The position numbers were made by a program, and so were the translations under genes. A stretch of 64,000 bases of DNA from Labyrinthula sp. Ha (Eukaryota; Sar; Bigyra; Labyrinthulida; Labyrinthulaceae): assembly GCA_015227615.1 (NCBI GenBank), contig JAALGZ010000007.1, positions 620,001 through 684,000 on the forward strand, in the 5' to 3' direction. The notes beneath the pieces were generated by a model. The model was given only the letters and a program-made list of their open reading frames with translations, searched no databases and was not told where the DNA came from. This document shows positions 1 through 11,640 of this stretch, in pieces (the stretch's first letter is position 1; each line of letters opens with the position of its first letter).

Positions 1-1174
1 TTGAAGCTGCTAGAGAATCTTTTGCAAAAGGCGATTTCAGTCGCGCTCAAGTAAGGAGTATTAAGTTCTTTACTTTAGGCGCTTGCTACCGCGGGTTTAA
101 GGAGAAGTCCAGAAAGCAAAGATTTTATCCTTATAAAAGCGGAATGTTTACTACATAACAATGAGAATCACAACGCGTTCAACTTGACGAATTTAGTATA
201 ATAATTGTTTTTCTTCATTTTAGCTTGTGTATGATTATCAAAGTGATACAGAATTGCTCTATGTACGTGCTTTAGCTCTTTATAAAATGGAACGATATGA
301 TCAGGCAATAAAACATTTGTCTCAGGGTTTGCAAAATGATCCAGATGCAACTAAATTAGCCAGGTTACTAAAGAAGATACGAAAGGTTAATCGACTTAAG
401 GAAGCAGGAAATGATCAATTCAAGAGAGGAAACTATACAGATGCAATTGAAAAGTATTCTGAAGCTCTCGCTGTTGATCCTGATAATAATGCTCTTAATG
501 CAAAACTACTGTGTAATCGGGGACTATGTAAAGCAAAATTGGGAAGAAATGAAAAAGCGGTTGAGGATTTTGACAGCTGTATAGAGAAGGATCCACAGTA
601 CGTAAAGGCCTATTTAAAAAGAAGTTCGTGTTTAATTGCATTAGGGGGTAAGGAGAACTTAGATCGGGCAAACCACGGATACTCAGAAGCGGAGAGATTA
701 TTAAACAATACAAATGAACCAAATCAAAATTTCATTAGAGAAATTAGGCAAGGAAAACGAACCGTAAAGATTGAGCTTAAAAAAGCAGCTCGCAAGGATT
801 ACTATAAAATACTTGGTCTTGAACGGCGTGAGAACAGCACTCAACATGAAATTAAGAAAGCTTATCGAAAAGCTGCTTTAAAATGGCACCCAGACAGGCA
901 CTCAACAAAGTCTGACAAGGAACAGGAGGATGCCGAGAAGCAGTTTAAGGATGTAGGTGAGGCTTACTTAATTTTAAGCGATGAACAGAAAAAGCAGAAG
1001 TATGACGCTGGGTATTCATACGAGGAGATTGAGCACGGCGGTATGCCTGGAGGTGGCCATGGAGGAATGGGTGGAATCAGCCAGGAAGACTTGATGAGAA
1101 TGTTCATGTCACAAATGGGAGGAGGGAGAGGCATGGGGGGTCAAAACGGGAACTTTGGATTCCACTTTGGATAG
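1..1174 (+). CDS. DNAJC7: TPR and J-domain co-chaperone, DNAJC7/TPR2-like (5' end outside window)
   Basis: Family role: a cytosolic co-chaperone that binds Hsp70/Hsp90 through TPR repeats and stimulates Hsp70 ATPase through its J domain. The visible coding exons are <1..50, 79..195 and 224..1174, split by two 28-nt GT-AG introns (51..78 and 196..223). About 371 residues are visible. Several TPR units come first, including a characteristic stretch with NAKLLCNRGLCKAKLG. A J domain follows, beginning at DYYKILGLERR and carrying the essential HPD in WHPDRHS. The tail is rich in Gly and Met. The splice choices are supported by alignment from memory to mammalian DNAJC7, where the segment around each junction then has the expected length. 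An apparent start at 227 is a GTG inside exon 3 and not a real start. The stop TAG lies 10 bp from the SEC24 stop on the other strand. Sure of family; DNAJC7 orthology is likely because of the TPR-then-J order. Confidence 0.93.
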
Positions 1175-1184
1175 GGTACATGGT

Positions 1185-4100
1185 TTAAATATTACCTTTT
1201 GAGATAAGCCGATGTACCTGAACGATGTATTTGTCATATCCAACCTCTCTTGTATTCTCATCTGCTCTGAAGTACAACGTATCCATAAGATACTTGACAG
1301 TACATGTTAAGAAAGTACAAAAATGCTCAACTCGTTTGTCTACTCTACTCATTTCCCTTTCTAAGGTTTTCAGATCGTTTGAATATATTTCTGCATTGCC
1401 ACCACTGTCTTGACCATGAACCAAAGCGGTTTGCTTTGGTAAATTGAAAAACTCTTTCATTTTACCTCCATTGATGTTATTTCGCAGCGCAGAACTCTCT
1501 AACAAAGCATTTCCAAAAAGTGGAAGCAGCTTAAGTGTCTCCGGTAAGATAAGTTGAACAGAACTACTTTCGCTTGAGCAATATCTACGATATTTTGAGA
1601 GCACAGAAGCTACCAACCGAGTAAGAGCCGCTCTGGCATCTCCCAACCTTGCTATATCTTTTGTAGCAAGAGCACCGGTTTCTGATAAATAGTTCTGAAA
1701 GGACAGCATGCTAGAAATTGTTTTTCTAGCAAGGTAGGATGTAAGCACCTCCCCTTCCATAAATTTGAATACCTGATCAACCGCGTAGCCAGGAGATAGA
1801 CTAAATTTTCTGTTGATTATCCTCAACCTTCGGGATTTTAACTTAGTATCTGAGTATAGAACAGCTAATTGAATTGACCCGTACTGCCTGTCAGCGAGGT
1901 CAAAGCGATCTCTCGAAAGGCGGAACACTAACGAGGAATTCGTAGAAAGGGAGCTTAAGTGCACTTCAGAGAAATTATTTACATCTTTGCGTACACCTGG
2001 GCCCAGGTACTCGGAAACCTGAAATCCTAAGGATGTTCTGAGTTTGACGATGACATCCTGGGCTGGGACTCCTGAAAACGTTTCCCTATGTCGCTCTAGT
2101 AAAATTGACGCAACAGCTGTTTGGTTTTCCTCAGAAAGCGGCATAACCGAGAACTCTGGTTTCCTATATATCCTACCATTGGAGGAGACGACGCTTGGAA
2201 GCACATATGGAAGATCCAGAAAACACTCACTCAATGCAATTATATCTAAAGTAACAGAGGAATGTGGGAAATCTCTTTTACGCAAACAACAGTCACTGGC
2301 CAAGGATGACTCGTTGCTCTTTTTATTTTTCTCATTAGAAAAGTTGTAAAGATCTGCTTCACGATCAAGATGATAATGCTCAGTGGTTTCAATTCTCTTT
2401 GTGAAAGTACTTATGTTTCGAGATGTCCTCCACTCTCCGACTAGAGTAGTAATGCAACCACCCTGTTCAGTCTGCTGCAAAATCTCAGCTGCACAGTCAA
2501 TAGCATTAACATATGTCATTCGTATATTTTGTGTTTGGTTGTTTTGTCTTACAGGAGAGACAACTTTTACATTCTGGCTTGCCCACTGCCGCAATAGTCC
2601 AATCCACATGGTTATCAACTCAAGCAATAGTGTTGGCTTGCACCCGAGTTGACTAAAAGGAAAAACAGCAGCGGAGTCATTAAGAAGGAGTTCTTGGAAG
2701 CGTTGGCTCTTTTCTAAGTACTGAAACAGTATTAGCTGGCCTTCATCTTCATCATACAAAATAAGGGAATATAGCTTTTCAGGGGTATTCTTTATCTTGT
2801 CCATAAACTTTTCTAATGCGCTAAGCATCCCAATAGCAATATCTAAACGGTGAATTGAAAACCCAACAATAAAAAAGTGAAATGGTTGGGCCAAAGTTGA
2901 TCGGAAGGAGAATGCCTTGTGAGAATCAACCACATATTCGTACGTCGCATGACAAGAGCTCATGTTAAACCCGGTAGGGGCATTATCAGCGGAGGTCGTG
3001 TTCTTCCAAGTCATTAAGTCAAGTTCGCATAAATGACAAAACGTCGTATTCGGTAGAAAATAACCTCTGCATCTGGGGCAGCGGTGAATTTCCGTTTCTT
3101 CAAGAACTGTAATGTTCCTTGGAAACTCTTCAGCTGGTTCTTCTTTGCTGATAAAATCAGTGAAAGAAACTTTTTTGACAGGTTCAGTGTCATATTTAAA
3201 AAAAGGTTGCACCGCAACAACAAAAGGAAAATTAATCTTCTCAAACGTATCAGGATTACTAGGTACTAGATTCATCGAGAGTCGACAAAAATTGGGATCA
3301 CACTGGAATGTCGCTAATGAGTTCAGAGTTTGTTTGTTTAGATCCTGGAAGTAAAAGGTCGAATTATCTTCATACTCGACTGGCTCAGAAGAAGAGAAAA
3401 TAATTGTATCTAGATTTCCCAGGTTATCCACTGCTTGAGGGTCTACCGTTTGGAAAGTCTGCAAACTATCAAACACTTTCACAGGTCTTGGCAAACTTTT
3501 GGGATCAACCGCAGGTTTTTCTACTGCTTTTGGTTGACTTTGAGTCTGTGGAACAGGCTGCCTTTGATGCACAAAATTTCTTCGTTGCCCTGGTTTGAGC
3601 GGACGGGAATGAAGACCAGGCGCTGGAGCTCTTGGCGGCCCAGCAGGTGGTATAGTTCGAGGTGGACCACTTTGTAAACCTTGTTTGACTGGTGGCCCGT
3701 TTGCCTGGGTAACATCTTTTGGAGCTTTCTGTGCTTTTGTTTGCTGAGATCTAGGTGGGGTAGAGCCCCTTGGAGGTAACCGTGGTTGGGCAGGAAGTCT
3801 ACTAACTCTATTCTTAGGTCGCTGTCCATTTGCTCCTGGAAACATGGGTTGCATCTTCCTTTGTCCAGGTCGGAGGGCCTGAAAAGAAATAGTTTTCTTA
3901 TCTTGGATTGAGTTTTGTAATATTGTGCTTTGAGTACTTGATGGTTTTCTCGCCTGGGAAGGTTGTTGCACTGGATGCCGAGGTAAAGGTCTAGTTGGTC
4001 TGTTAGCAGCTCTAGCTTCAGTTAATGATGAATTTGGATTGCGGCTAGAAGGCTTAGAAATTGATGGTTTTGAATCAGTTTTATTCAGAGATACTTGCGA

Positions 4101-4235
4101 TACAGGTTGTTGTTTTGGTTTAGATTTCTCTGGTTGAAGACCTAAGAGTAAGACTTGCAAAAAAAGGATACTTCTTGGCCGTGGCCGCATGAGTCGAGGC
4201 CTCCTTTGCGCTGATAAATTTTTTTGATTGTTCAT
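1185..4235 (-). CDS. SEC24: COPII coat subunit Sec24
   Basis: Sec24 is the cargo-selecting subunit of the Sec23/Sec24 inner COPII coat on ER exit sites. This single 1016-residue exon has the family order. A Pro/Gln/Arg-rich low-complexity N-terminus covers about residues 1-260. A zinc-finger domain follows near residues 388-410 with two CxxC pairs (CPRC and CHLC). Next come the vWA-like trunk (around TYEYVVDSHKAFSF), the beta-sandwich and the helical domain. The gelsolin-like C-terminal domain contains LILPETLKLLPLFGNALLES, close to the Sec24 signature LPESLKLLPLYxLALLKS, which argues for Sec24 rather than Sec23. Length fits the family (about 900-1200). The ATG at 4235 is preceded closely by stops. 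The 3' end faces DNAJC7 with 10 bp between stop codons, so the mRNAs must overlap or have almost no 3' UTR. Confidence 0.93.
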   Translation of the reverse strand: MNNQKNLSAQRRPRLMRPRPRSILFLQVLLLGLQPEKSKPKQQPVSQVSLNKTDSKPSISKPSSRNPNSSLTEARAANRPTRPLPRHPVQQPSQARKPSSTQSTILQNSIQDKKTISFQALRPGQRKMQPMFPGANGQRPKNRVSRLPAQPRLPPRGSTPPRSQQTKAQKAPKDVTQANGPPVKQGLQSGPPRTIPPAGPPRAPAPGLHSRPLKPGQRRNFVHQRQPVPQTQSQPKAVEKPAVDPKSLPRPVKVFDSLQTFQTVDPQAVDNLGNLDTIIFSSSEPVEYEDNSTFYFQDLNKQTLNSLATFQCDPNFCRLSMNLVPSNPDTFEKINFPFVVAVQPFFKYDTEPVKKVSFTDFISKEEPAEEFPRNITVLEETEIHRCPRCRGYFLPNTTFCHLCELDLMTWKNTTSADNAPTGFNMSSCHATYEYVVDSHKAFSFRSTLAQPFHFFIVGFSIHRLDIAIGMLSALEKFMDKIKNTPEKLYSLILYDEDEGQLILFQYLEKSQRFQELLLNDSAAVFPFSQLGCKPTLLLELITMWIGLLRQWASQNVKVVSPVRQNNQTQNIRMTYVNAIDCAAEILQQTEQGGCITTLVGEWRTSRNISTFTKRIETTEHYHLDREADLYNFSNEKNKKSNESSLASDCCLRKRDFPHSSVTLDIIALSECFLDLPYVLPSVVSSNGRIYRKPEFSVMPLSEENQTAVASILLERHRETFSGVPAQDVIVKLRTSLGFQVSEYLGPGVRKDVNNFSEVHLSSLSTNSSLVFRLSRDRFDLADRQYGSIQLAVLYSDTKLKSRRLRIINRKFSLSPGYAVDQVFKFMEGEVLTSYLARKTISSMLSFQNYLSETGALATKDIARLGDARAALTRLVASVLSKYRRYCSSESSSVQLILPETLKLLPLFGNALLESSALRNNINGGKMKEFFNLPKQTALVHGQDSGGNAEIYSNDLKTLEREMSRVDKRVEHFCTFLTCTVKYLMDTLYFRADENTREVGYDKYIVQVHRLISKGNI

Positions 4236-7200
4236 TTAATATTACCTAGGAAGATTTTATGCAGTGTGTCGTAGAAATTGTGTCCTGCCTTGCTAGAATT
4301 ATACAACAGATATTATTCTTATGTTTGGCCAAGTTGTTGTCTTTGGCTAAATGTTTCAATATGTGCTAATTTATATGAAAATAGCATTTGGTTCATTGTG
4401 TTTAAATATTCCTGTGCTTTAGCGATACCTAGATAATGTTTTGAATCCTTAGTATGGTTACAGCGCATGGGCTAACCATTTACTTTAACATTTTATTATT
4501 TAATTATAACTTGTTTATCCTAGCCTAATCGGAGGTTGAAAACTTTTCTTTCATATAACGAGGATGTAGCTGATACAAAACTCTTTCTTGCGTTATGCGG
4601 GGCTTAAACCCACTAAATCACGCGCCGGAACGTTTCCCGCTTCGGCACTGAAAACTTGAGACAGACATACTACAAGAAGTTAATGACTTTAAACCATATC
4701 ACTTTACCTATGAAACCTTGTCGCGATATGGAGTTCTTTGGGGAACTAGCTTTCTTTCTAGAGCGTCGAGGGTACTCCTTAACTTCAAAATTGCTGCCAT
4801 TGGATAGGAAACAACATTCATGTTACAAAATTGCTCATATCCAAACTGTTCAGGTAGCTGACTTTAACTCACACTGGTTTACATGGGTCTCTTTCAAAGT
4901 TCATACAGAGGATTACCATGACTAGACAGACACTCACCTGTGTTTAAAATGATGCAAGCCTTTCTCCCGGCATGTGCTTGAACAAAGGTGTGTAAAGTAC
5001 TATATGATATCGGTTATAATCCATGTTTAATTCTAATCTCTCTTAACTAGTAACTTCAAATACCATGTTAGTTATGTCAGTACTGTATGTTCAAAATATG
5101 ATCTTTGTGTTGATACAGATACTGACATGTTAAAATTTTCTTAATATTATTCCAATGAATAATTGTACAAGGTCTTCACCATCGTAGACACTAGATAATT
5201 TTCCTTTTTATGATATTTAATGCTATTATTCCTTTGATTAGTTGCATGTATCCACACTTCATCTAAAACGACGTCATTCAGAACCACAAATTAAATTAAA
5301 TCTCAAAGTGTAGTAGAATAACTTAAGGTTAGTCTAAAGCTTTGCAACTATAATTCATATTTACAGGAGCAGTCATATGGTGATAAAATAAGTTTTCCGT
5401 TGAGTAACATTACTTATTACCTCTGAATATCCCAGTCCAGGCCTATGACCTTCATTTTCCAAACGCGTGTATTCTGAATTGCAGTGGATAGAATACAAAG
5501 AAGAATATCTTGCGAGGATTAACATTAAATTGTATATTCCTCAGTTATGACATGGATTCGAAACTACCATGAAGGCTATACCCATGAACACCTGATCTAT
5601 CTTGGGCACACAATGTAAAAACTATATCCTGAGGTCGCGTATCACTGTCGATATGTTTAGGAACGAGTTGGGAAAACTAAGTAGTCGCAAAGATTTTCTA
5701 GGAGATCTAATCTAACAAGGATAAAATAAATGAATAAGAATGATAGCTTGATAAGAAAAGAGGTTAAAGCCTTTAGCTTTGTTAGTGTCTTCACGCAGGG
5801 AACCCAGCTCATATTCGAAAATAAAGGCTACTAATGTAGATGGGCATAGGTGCATCCATGACTATTACAGGGTGCCATTTTCTTTTAGATTGTTTGTTTT
5901 CGCGACATTAAGCCGGAGATATCTTAGGTAAATTACTTCAAGCATGTTTTCTATATTTTGGAATCTAGTGTCAAAGGCTTGGGTACTGCAAACTTACTTC
6001 CCTTCCTATAGTTGAAAAGGTTTCTTAGATTCTTCTTCTTATGTGTGTTAACGCGGGATTTGAAAGGCTGGGTTAAATGTATGTTATTGCTCACATATGT
6101 CTTATTTGAGTTGAAAAGATTATGAAAGTTAAGTTTTGCAGATATGACACATTAGAAAGCTAATCCTTTCTCATCACCGGGCTTTGCTGTTGCAATTAGG
6201 GCTCAGATTTATTCATTATCGTCTATTAGAAACATAATGTTTCTTCGATTTTAGCTATAAATAGGAGATTTGAGATTTTGATGTTCATTCAATGATTTTG
6301 AAGCTGCTACTCATATTAATTCATTCTAAGTAACAAATCAAACCCCTTACAAATTATCAATGCAATAAACAAGAAAGGTATTGGTCAAGCTTTTGTTAAT
6401 AAAGGCTGTAAGAATAATATAAGACTCCAAGTTTTGATACATGAAACCCAAATTAGTAAATTGTGTAGATTAAAAATAACTCTCATACCTACAGTAGTGG
6501 TTTAATAGAAAGTTGTTAAAACCAATATAGTAATATAAAAGATTTTCAGTTTTGATAATATTTTCGGACCATAATATCCCTCCAATGATGTTTTATGTTT
6601 TCCTATAAATCATAACATATTAAAGATTATTAGGTGACACGACCAAAAGATTGCGTCATCTATATTTTTTTATTTCATTGTTGTACCATATCCACACCAT
6701 GGAAAATTTTGCCAAATTACCGAGAGTTTTCCGCGAGTAGGCAGAATAGAGACATATATTCCGGGAAAAGATGTCGTCTCTATTTTTTCTGTTAGAATAC
6801 GCTTATTTATTGCCCAGAGAAAAAAAAATCTAATTGAGGAGTTGAGGATCTTCAAACTTAAGCCCTCGAAAGGCTAATTTGCGGAGTTTTGAGGATCAGC
6901 AAAACTCTGTGATGAGAGTTAAAGTCCCAATGAGAAACTTAGAAATCCTTAGTCAATTCCTTGTTCATTGTGGTATCATACTTAGCGGAGACTCCATCAG
7001 TCAGTCGGAGACTTCCTCAAAAATCTGAATGAGTCCCCAAGGAAGACTTGCTCTACACCCCTCATACTGATGCGGAGTAAGGTGAAGCCAATCACAATAG
7101 GTCTGTATTCTAGTAAGGCTGAACTAATATTAAAAATACCATTGGCCCAACAGGGAAAATAATATGTGGAAAGAAACAGGGAGATAGGATAGCTTTTCAT

Positions 7201-8794
7201 GGACTGGTAAAAAGGATAACGGAGCTTTCATATGATTCCAGAAAAGGGCACTGGGGCTCAAAATATTTGAAAATAACAATTCCTTAAGATACTAAAAAAA
7301 TGGCTCATATGGCAAAAGCACCAAATAATGATTATGATATTATCTAAACCGGCTCAAAGTACTGGCTGCAAATATCAGTATCTCTCTTAGTGAATTACAA
7401 GGTATCAAAACTGGTTTGATATAACATGATGATCTCAAACGGTACCCCAACCCACAATCTTGCATGAGTTGTGTATCAATTCTTAAACTAATTTTTTGTC
7501 ACCAGTGCCTATAAATAAAATCTTAACACTTTTTTCAAGTAAATAGTAATAGCTCCCTGTGTTATAGCGAGCATTTTACCCCAGTCTTAACCCCATGACT
7601 ATCAATTTAAAGTCAGTAATATCTACCCACAGTATAGCATGGTTGCATCCAAAATTGATAAGACCAGCCATTTTATGACCTAAAGATGCAGTGTCAGTAA
7701 GTGGTGGTATTTTAGCTATCGAACGGAGCCAATACTTCTAGAAAAAGAGGTTTACCAATGCCTTTCACTAAAAATGATTCTTCTGCCCAGGTTCAAGAAA
7801 TCAAGTGTCTATTGTATAAGTACGGTTACTTACTACTGACCTAAATCTATGTATCTCTAAATTGGTTCTCTAGCAAAGACTCTATTGTCATGCTGAAGAA
7901 TCTTACTTTACTCTAGAAAAGAAATAGATTCTTTTATTTTTTTTACTAGAGAATACTCACGCACATTGCAGGTATGTGATGTTCAATAATTAAGAAAGAA
8001 TGATTAGTTAAGTAGTTGGGTTGCTTACGATTATTTTGAACAATGAGATATTACTTTATTATGTGCTCTAAAAATAAATAGGAATTCAGAATCAATAATA
8101 AAAACTAAGTCATAGCTTAGGCTTCTTCTTGTTAAAGAATCAATCCCCTTAAGACCTAAATATTTAATGGAAAGAAGGTAACCAACTAAAATAAGTTAGG
8201 CATTCTAAAGCCAATTTTAACCTTAGCATAACATAAAACCGATAAAACACGCTGACTGTGTAAATGAACCTAATGATAGTCGGCTTGTGGCATATTTTCA
8301 TAAACTAAGTATTATCTCTGGTCAATCTAAGACACCTTAACATCACTAAAAGCTCATATACGTTTGTACCAGAACTTAAAACAGCTTATTCTAACTAACT
8401 TTTATCTGGCCTTTCTTTAATTCAAACTTAGTAAGTACCGTAGTCTACATTAACTAGACAGCTGCTGACAAACAAAATAGCTAGTTGGTTGCTTTCGTAA
8501 TTAACCCCGATTACAACAAAGGGACACATTCTCATGCTTATCCCAAATTGCTATTAGTCCCATACCAGGGGTATACACATTTAATCGAAAACTTGATGCA
8601 AAGTTAAAATGGAAAATAGCTCCTTACCTGTGATTCTCAACCTAAGCATAACTTGATATCTTAGTTAAAAAAACTGAGTTAATGAGTTTCGAGAAAACAG
8701 ACCAGTAATAATCCACTAGAAGGACTGCATGAGCGAGCTTTACGCACAAATTCAATGCCTTAAAGAAAGTTTCTATCATTAGCCGGTAAAAAAA
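4236..8794. other. gene-free AT-rich gap
   Basis: About 4.6 kb with only short ORFs (under 90 codons) on either strand, none with recognisable protein features. A somewhat GC-richer patch near 4600-4640 lies just before an 89-codon ORF (4656-4925), which I do not believe is a gene. No tRNA, tandem repeat or element with clear ends was seen. The stretch must hold the promoter of SEC24 at its left and of the coiled-coil gene at its right. Confidence 0.6.
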
Positions 8795-10798
8795 ATGAGT
8801 TCTTACTCTACACCAAAATTTGATGCAGTGTTTAACAAGTGGAAGAATAGACATCTGTATCCTGAAACGAATGAAAAAAAGATTGAGAAAAACAAAAATA
8901 ATACGAATGCTCGTTTAGAAGAACTTAAGCAAAAACTAAGGGATGAGAATGATGCTACACGTAGACTGATAGAAAAAGTTGAGCGAAAGGAACAAGATGA
9001 TAGGAGGATGAAGTTTAGAGAAAAAAGGAAGATAGAAAATCAGAAGATGATGAAGAAAATAATAAAGGACCTCATTACAGAACAAATAGGGAATGAATTA
9101 CCTAAGAAAGCAAATGATAAAACTAAATCTCAAGAAAAAGCAGAAACTAACGCGTACAGTGTTCAGGTCCAAGCTGAGATCTTTTGCTTCAATCAAGCAA
9201 CTATGACAGAAAACCAGTACTTGCAGACACAAGAAAAAGTAAAAACTCTTAGCACATCCTTAATTGACCTCAGAGAAACTGCAATGCAGTCGGAGAGTAA
9301 AGAAGTTGCTATAAAAAAACAAATAAAGCAGGCAAAAGTCAGTTTCTTAGCAATGAAAGAAAAGAATGAATCTTTGTTGCACAGGCTAAAGCTTCAATCT
9401 AGTAAGGAAAACACTCTAATCGCACAAGTAAAAGAACAACAAGAGGATCTAAACCAGAAAAGGGCACAGTGCCAAAAGCTACAGTCCAAGATTGAGAATC
9501 TAGAAGCTGCTTTGGCTGTTAATTCTGAAAGAGCTAAAATCAAGGAAGATGAAATTCAGAAAGAGTTGGCAGCTAGCAAGAGAATAATCAGACTTTTGCA
9601 ACAAAAGACTACAAAACATGAGATTGAATACAGTAAATTGACAGTTGTCTTGGAAGACCTTAAAGCATCAAATAAGGAATTAACCTCTGCGAAGCTAGAG
9701 GATGAAGGAAGAGCACAAAGACTTCGTCAGAAAAGTGTAGATATTGCAAAGTTGAGTTTAGAAAACAAGGATATGCAAATTAAAATAGTTGAACAGGAAA
9801 ATGACCTTACAACGTTTGTTTCTGTGTGTGGAGAACAAAAGCAAAAAATAAGTGTATTGTTACAAGAAAATAATAATCTATTGGAAAAATTATGTCAAAC
9901 AGAAACAAATCTAAAGGAAAATATAATTGAACTTACAACCGCGAAAAAGCAACTTACACAGAAAAATGTATCACAGTTAGAACAAAATCAAAGTACTCTG
10001 AATAACTTATCAGTGGAATATGACAAAATGCTTAATGATGCAAGGGAACAAGTAAAAGAATTACGAAGAGAGAATTCGGACTTGAAGTCTAAAATTGAAA
10101 CTACTCAAGTAGATTTTGATACCAAGCTGAAGGAACAAAACTCAGTTTTGAAGATTAAGGAAGCTATGCTTAGAGATCATACAAATAGTGTAACTGAGCT
10201 GCGGGGAAAATTAAAAACTCAGCAAGGGGAAATAAAGGAAATGGAAAAGGAGTTTAATAAGAAACTAAAGAAGTTAAACCTAGTTAAGAGAGAAGCGTTA
10301 GAGACTATAGAGGATCAAGACAAAATAATTGAAGAAAACGAACAAGAGTTGAAAGTTCTCTATTCAAAAATAACCGAATTGGAAGCAAAGCGGGAAGAAA
10401 GCAACCTAAAAAAAGACTTGGAGATGCAACTTAAAAACACAAAGATAGCACTTAATGAAAGTAAAGCACTTACAGGGACTTTGAAAAGAGAAGTTCAAAA
10501 ACACGAAGAAAATGCTCAGTATGTTCTTAAGAGCTTAGAGCTTGCTAGAACTCAAATTAGTGAAAACCAAGAAGCGGTAAAACAACTAAAAGAGAAACTG
10601 ATAGAAAAAGAACAACAACTTCAACACTGTAATTATGAGTTGCAAGAGGTAATCCAAAATTCCAGATCTTTACAACAACAGTTGACGCAAACACAAGACG
10701 AGTGCAGGGAGTTAGTAGCAGCTCTTAATAATGAAAAAGAACACAACACAGATCTTGCTAACAGGTTTGCTGCCATTGCAACAGCTTTAAATCCATGA
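8795..10798 (+). CDS. long coiled-coil protein, family not recognised
   Basis: An intact 667-residue ORF from an ATG, very rich in Glu, Lys, Gln and Leu. Apart from the first 25 residues (start MSSYSTPKFDAVFNKWKNRH) and a last few hydrophobic residues, almost the whole protein reads as continuous heptads with charged flanks. It is therefore predicted to be one extended rod, probably a dimer. No motor, nucleotide-binding or membrane segment was seen. Such proteins are usually cytoskeletal, centrosomal or Golgi-tether scaffolds, but composition alone cannot decide among them. It has no introns. The TGA stop is followed after 5 bp by the stop of the AAA ATPase gene on the opposite strand. Certain as a gene; function unknown. 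Confidence 0.85.
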   Translation: MSSYSTPKFDAVFNKWKNRHLYPETNEKKIEKNKNNTNARLEELKQKLRDENDATRRLIEKVERKEQDDRRMKFREKRKIENQKMMKKIIKDLITEQIGNELPKKANDKTKSQEKAETNAYSVQVQAEIFCFNQATMTENQYLQTQEKVKTLSTSLIDLRETAMQSESKEVAIKKQIKQAKVSFLAMKEKNESLLHRLKLQSSKENTLIAQVKEQQEDLNQKRAQCQKLQSKIENLEAALAVNSERAKIKEDEIQKELAASKRIIRLLQQKTTKHEIEYSKLTVVLEDLKASNKELTSAKLEDEGRAQRLRQKSVDIAKLSLENKDMQIKIVEQENDLTTFVSVCGEQKQKISVLLQENNNLLEKLCQTETNLKENIIELTTAKKQLTQKNVSQLEQNQSTLNNLSVEYDKMLNDAREQVKELRRENSDLKSKIETTQVDFDTKLKEQNSVLKIKEAMLRDHTNSVTELRGKLKTQQGEIKEMEKEFNKKLKKLNLVKREALETIEDQDKIIEENEQELKVLYSKITELEAKREESNLKKDLEMQLKNTKIALNESKALTGTLKREVQKHEENAQYVLKSLELARTQISENQEAVKQLKEKLIEKEQQLQHCNYELQEVIQNSRSLQQQLTQTQDECRELVAALNNEKEHNTDLANRFAAIATALNP

Positions 10799-10803
10799 AA
10801 ACT

Positions 10804-11640
10804 CTACAGAAGAAAAGATGAATCTGGCACCTTATAGTCATCAGGTGTGACTGTTTCTAGATCAAGAGTTCTTATGTATTCGAGAATTCTGCCTTCGATG
10901 AAATTCTTAATTTCAGGAGCTTTCCAAGATTTGCTTCTTTCAACACAGAAATGCACTAACTCTTCAAAACTTTGGAAGTCATTGAGTTGAATGGTTCTCT
11001 TTCCTAACAGCTCCTTCCATAACAAATATCTTTCTTCAACAGTTGGTAACGTACACTTAATTTTAATGTCTAATCTACCTCGCCGCAAAATAGCTCCATC
11101 AAGTTGATCAAGTCGGTTGGCAGTAACTAATATTTTTAAATTATTATCTCTAAACTTGGTTTTTGATAAGATCCCATCCAATTCAACTAAAAACGTGCTT
11201 AAAACTCTATCATAGGTATTATGTTGACTCTCGTCGGAACCTGTCGTGCGTTTAGGTGTAAGAAATTGAATCTGCTCTATAAAAATCACAACCCCAGAAA
11301 GTGATCCTTCAGTAGCTTGCTTAGAAAGGTTTCTGGCTTTCTGAAATAATTCAACAATATTCTTTTCACTTTCACCAACAACTGGAGATATAAGTTCTGA
11401 AGAAGAGGTTTGTAAGACATTTGTGTACTTTTTAAGAGAAGAAATGAACGCAGTTAATATATAACTTTTCCCTGTTCCAGATTCTCCATACAAAATGGCT
11501 CCTTTTGGAGGTTTAATGTCATTCTTTTTATATATCTCAGGTTTAATTAAAGGTAAGAGAAAAGAAAAAAACAGTTTGCTCTTTTGTGGGTTCATCCCAT
11601 ACACACCGGGAAAAAAATTGTCTATATTTAATGAGTTCAT
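10804..11640 (-). CDS. AAA-family ATPase, single domain, altered Walker B
   Basis: 278 residues that are almost entirely one AAA module. Walker A is GESGTGKS at residues 52-59. The position of Walker B reads IFIEQI near 119-124, where the family has hhhhDE; both acidic residues differ (Asp to Glu, Glu to Gln). The second region of homology near 173-191 reads ILRRGRLD and keeps the arginine-finger region, and sensor-1 Asn is present in TANR. From AAA biochemistry, a Glu-to-Gln change there normally allows ATP binding but blocks hydrolysis, so this may be a non-hydrolysing or slow subunit. The overall pattern resembles NSF/Cdc48-type modules (GESEKNI after Walker A), but it lacks N-domains of those proteins. 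The start ATG directly follows the TAA of the upstream membrane ORF, in the same frame. It may act with that product. Confidence 0.82.
   Translation of the reverse strand: MNSLNIDNFFPGVYGMNPQKSKLFFSFLLPLIKPEIYKKNDIKPPKGAILYGESGTGKSYILTAFISSLKKYTNVLQTSSSELISPVVGESEKNIVELFQKARNLSKQATEGSLSGVVIFIEQIQFLTPKRTTGSDESQHNTYDRVLSTFLVELDGILSKTKFRDNNLKILVTANRLDQLDGAILRRGRLDIKIKCTLPTVEERYLLWKELLGKRTIQLNDFQSFEELVHFCVERSKSWKAPEIKNFIEGRILEYIRTLDLETVTPDDYKVPDSSFLL

Noticed and set aside
227-1174. Independent start of the TPR/J-domain gene at 227
   Set aside because: The codon is GTG and lies four bases into an exon; two 28-nt introns and upstream TPR coding sequence show that the gene begins before the window.
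4600-4640. GC-rich patch considered as a tRNA or other structured RNA gene
   Set aside because: No cloverleaf or A/B-box pair could be fitted. I found no convincing tRNA anywhere in the window.
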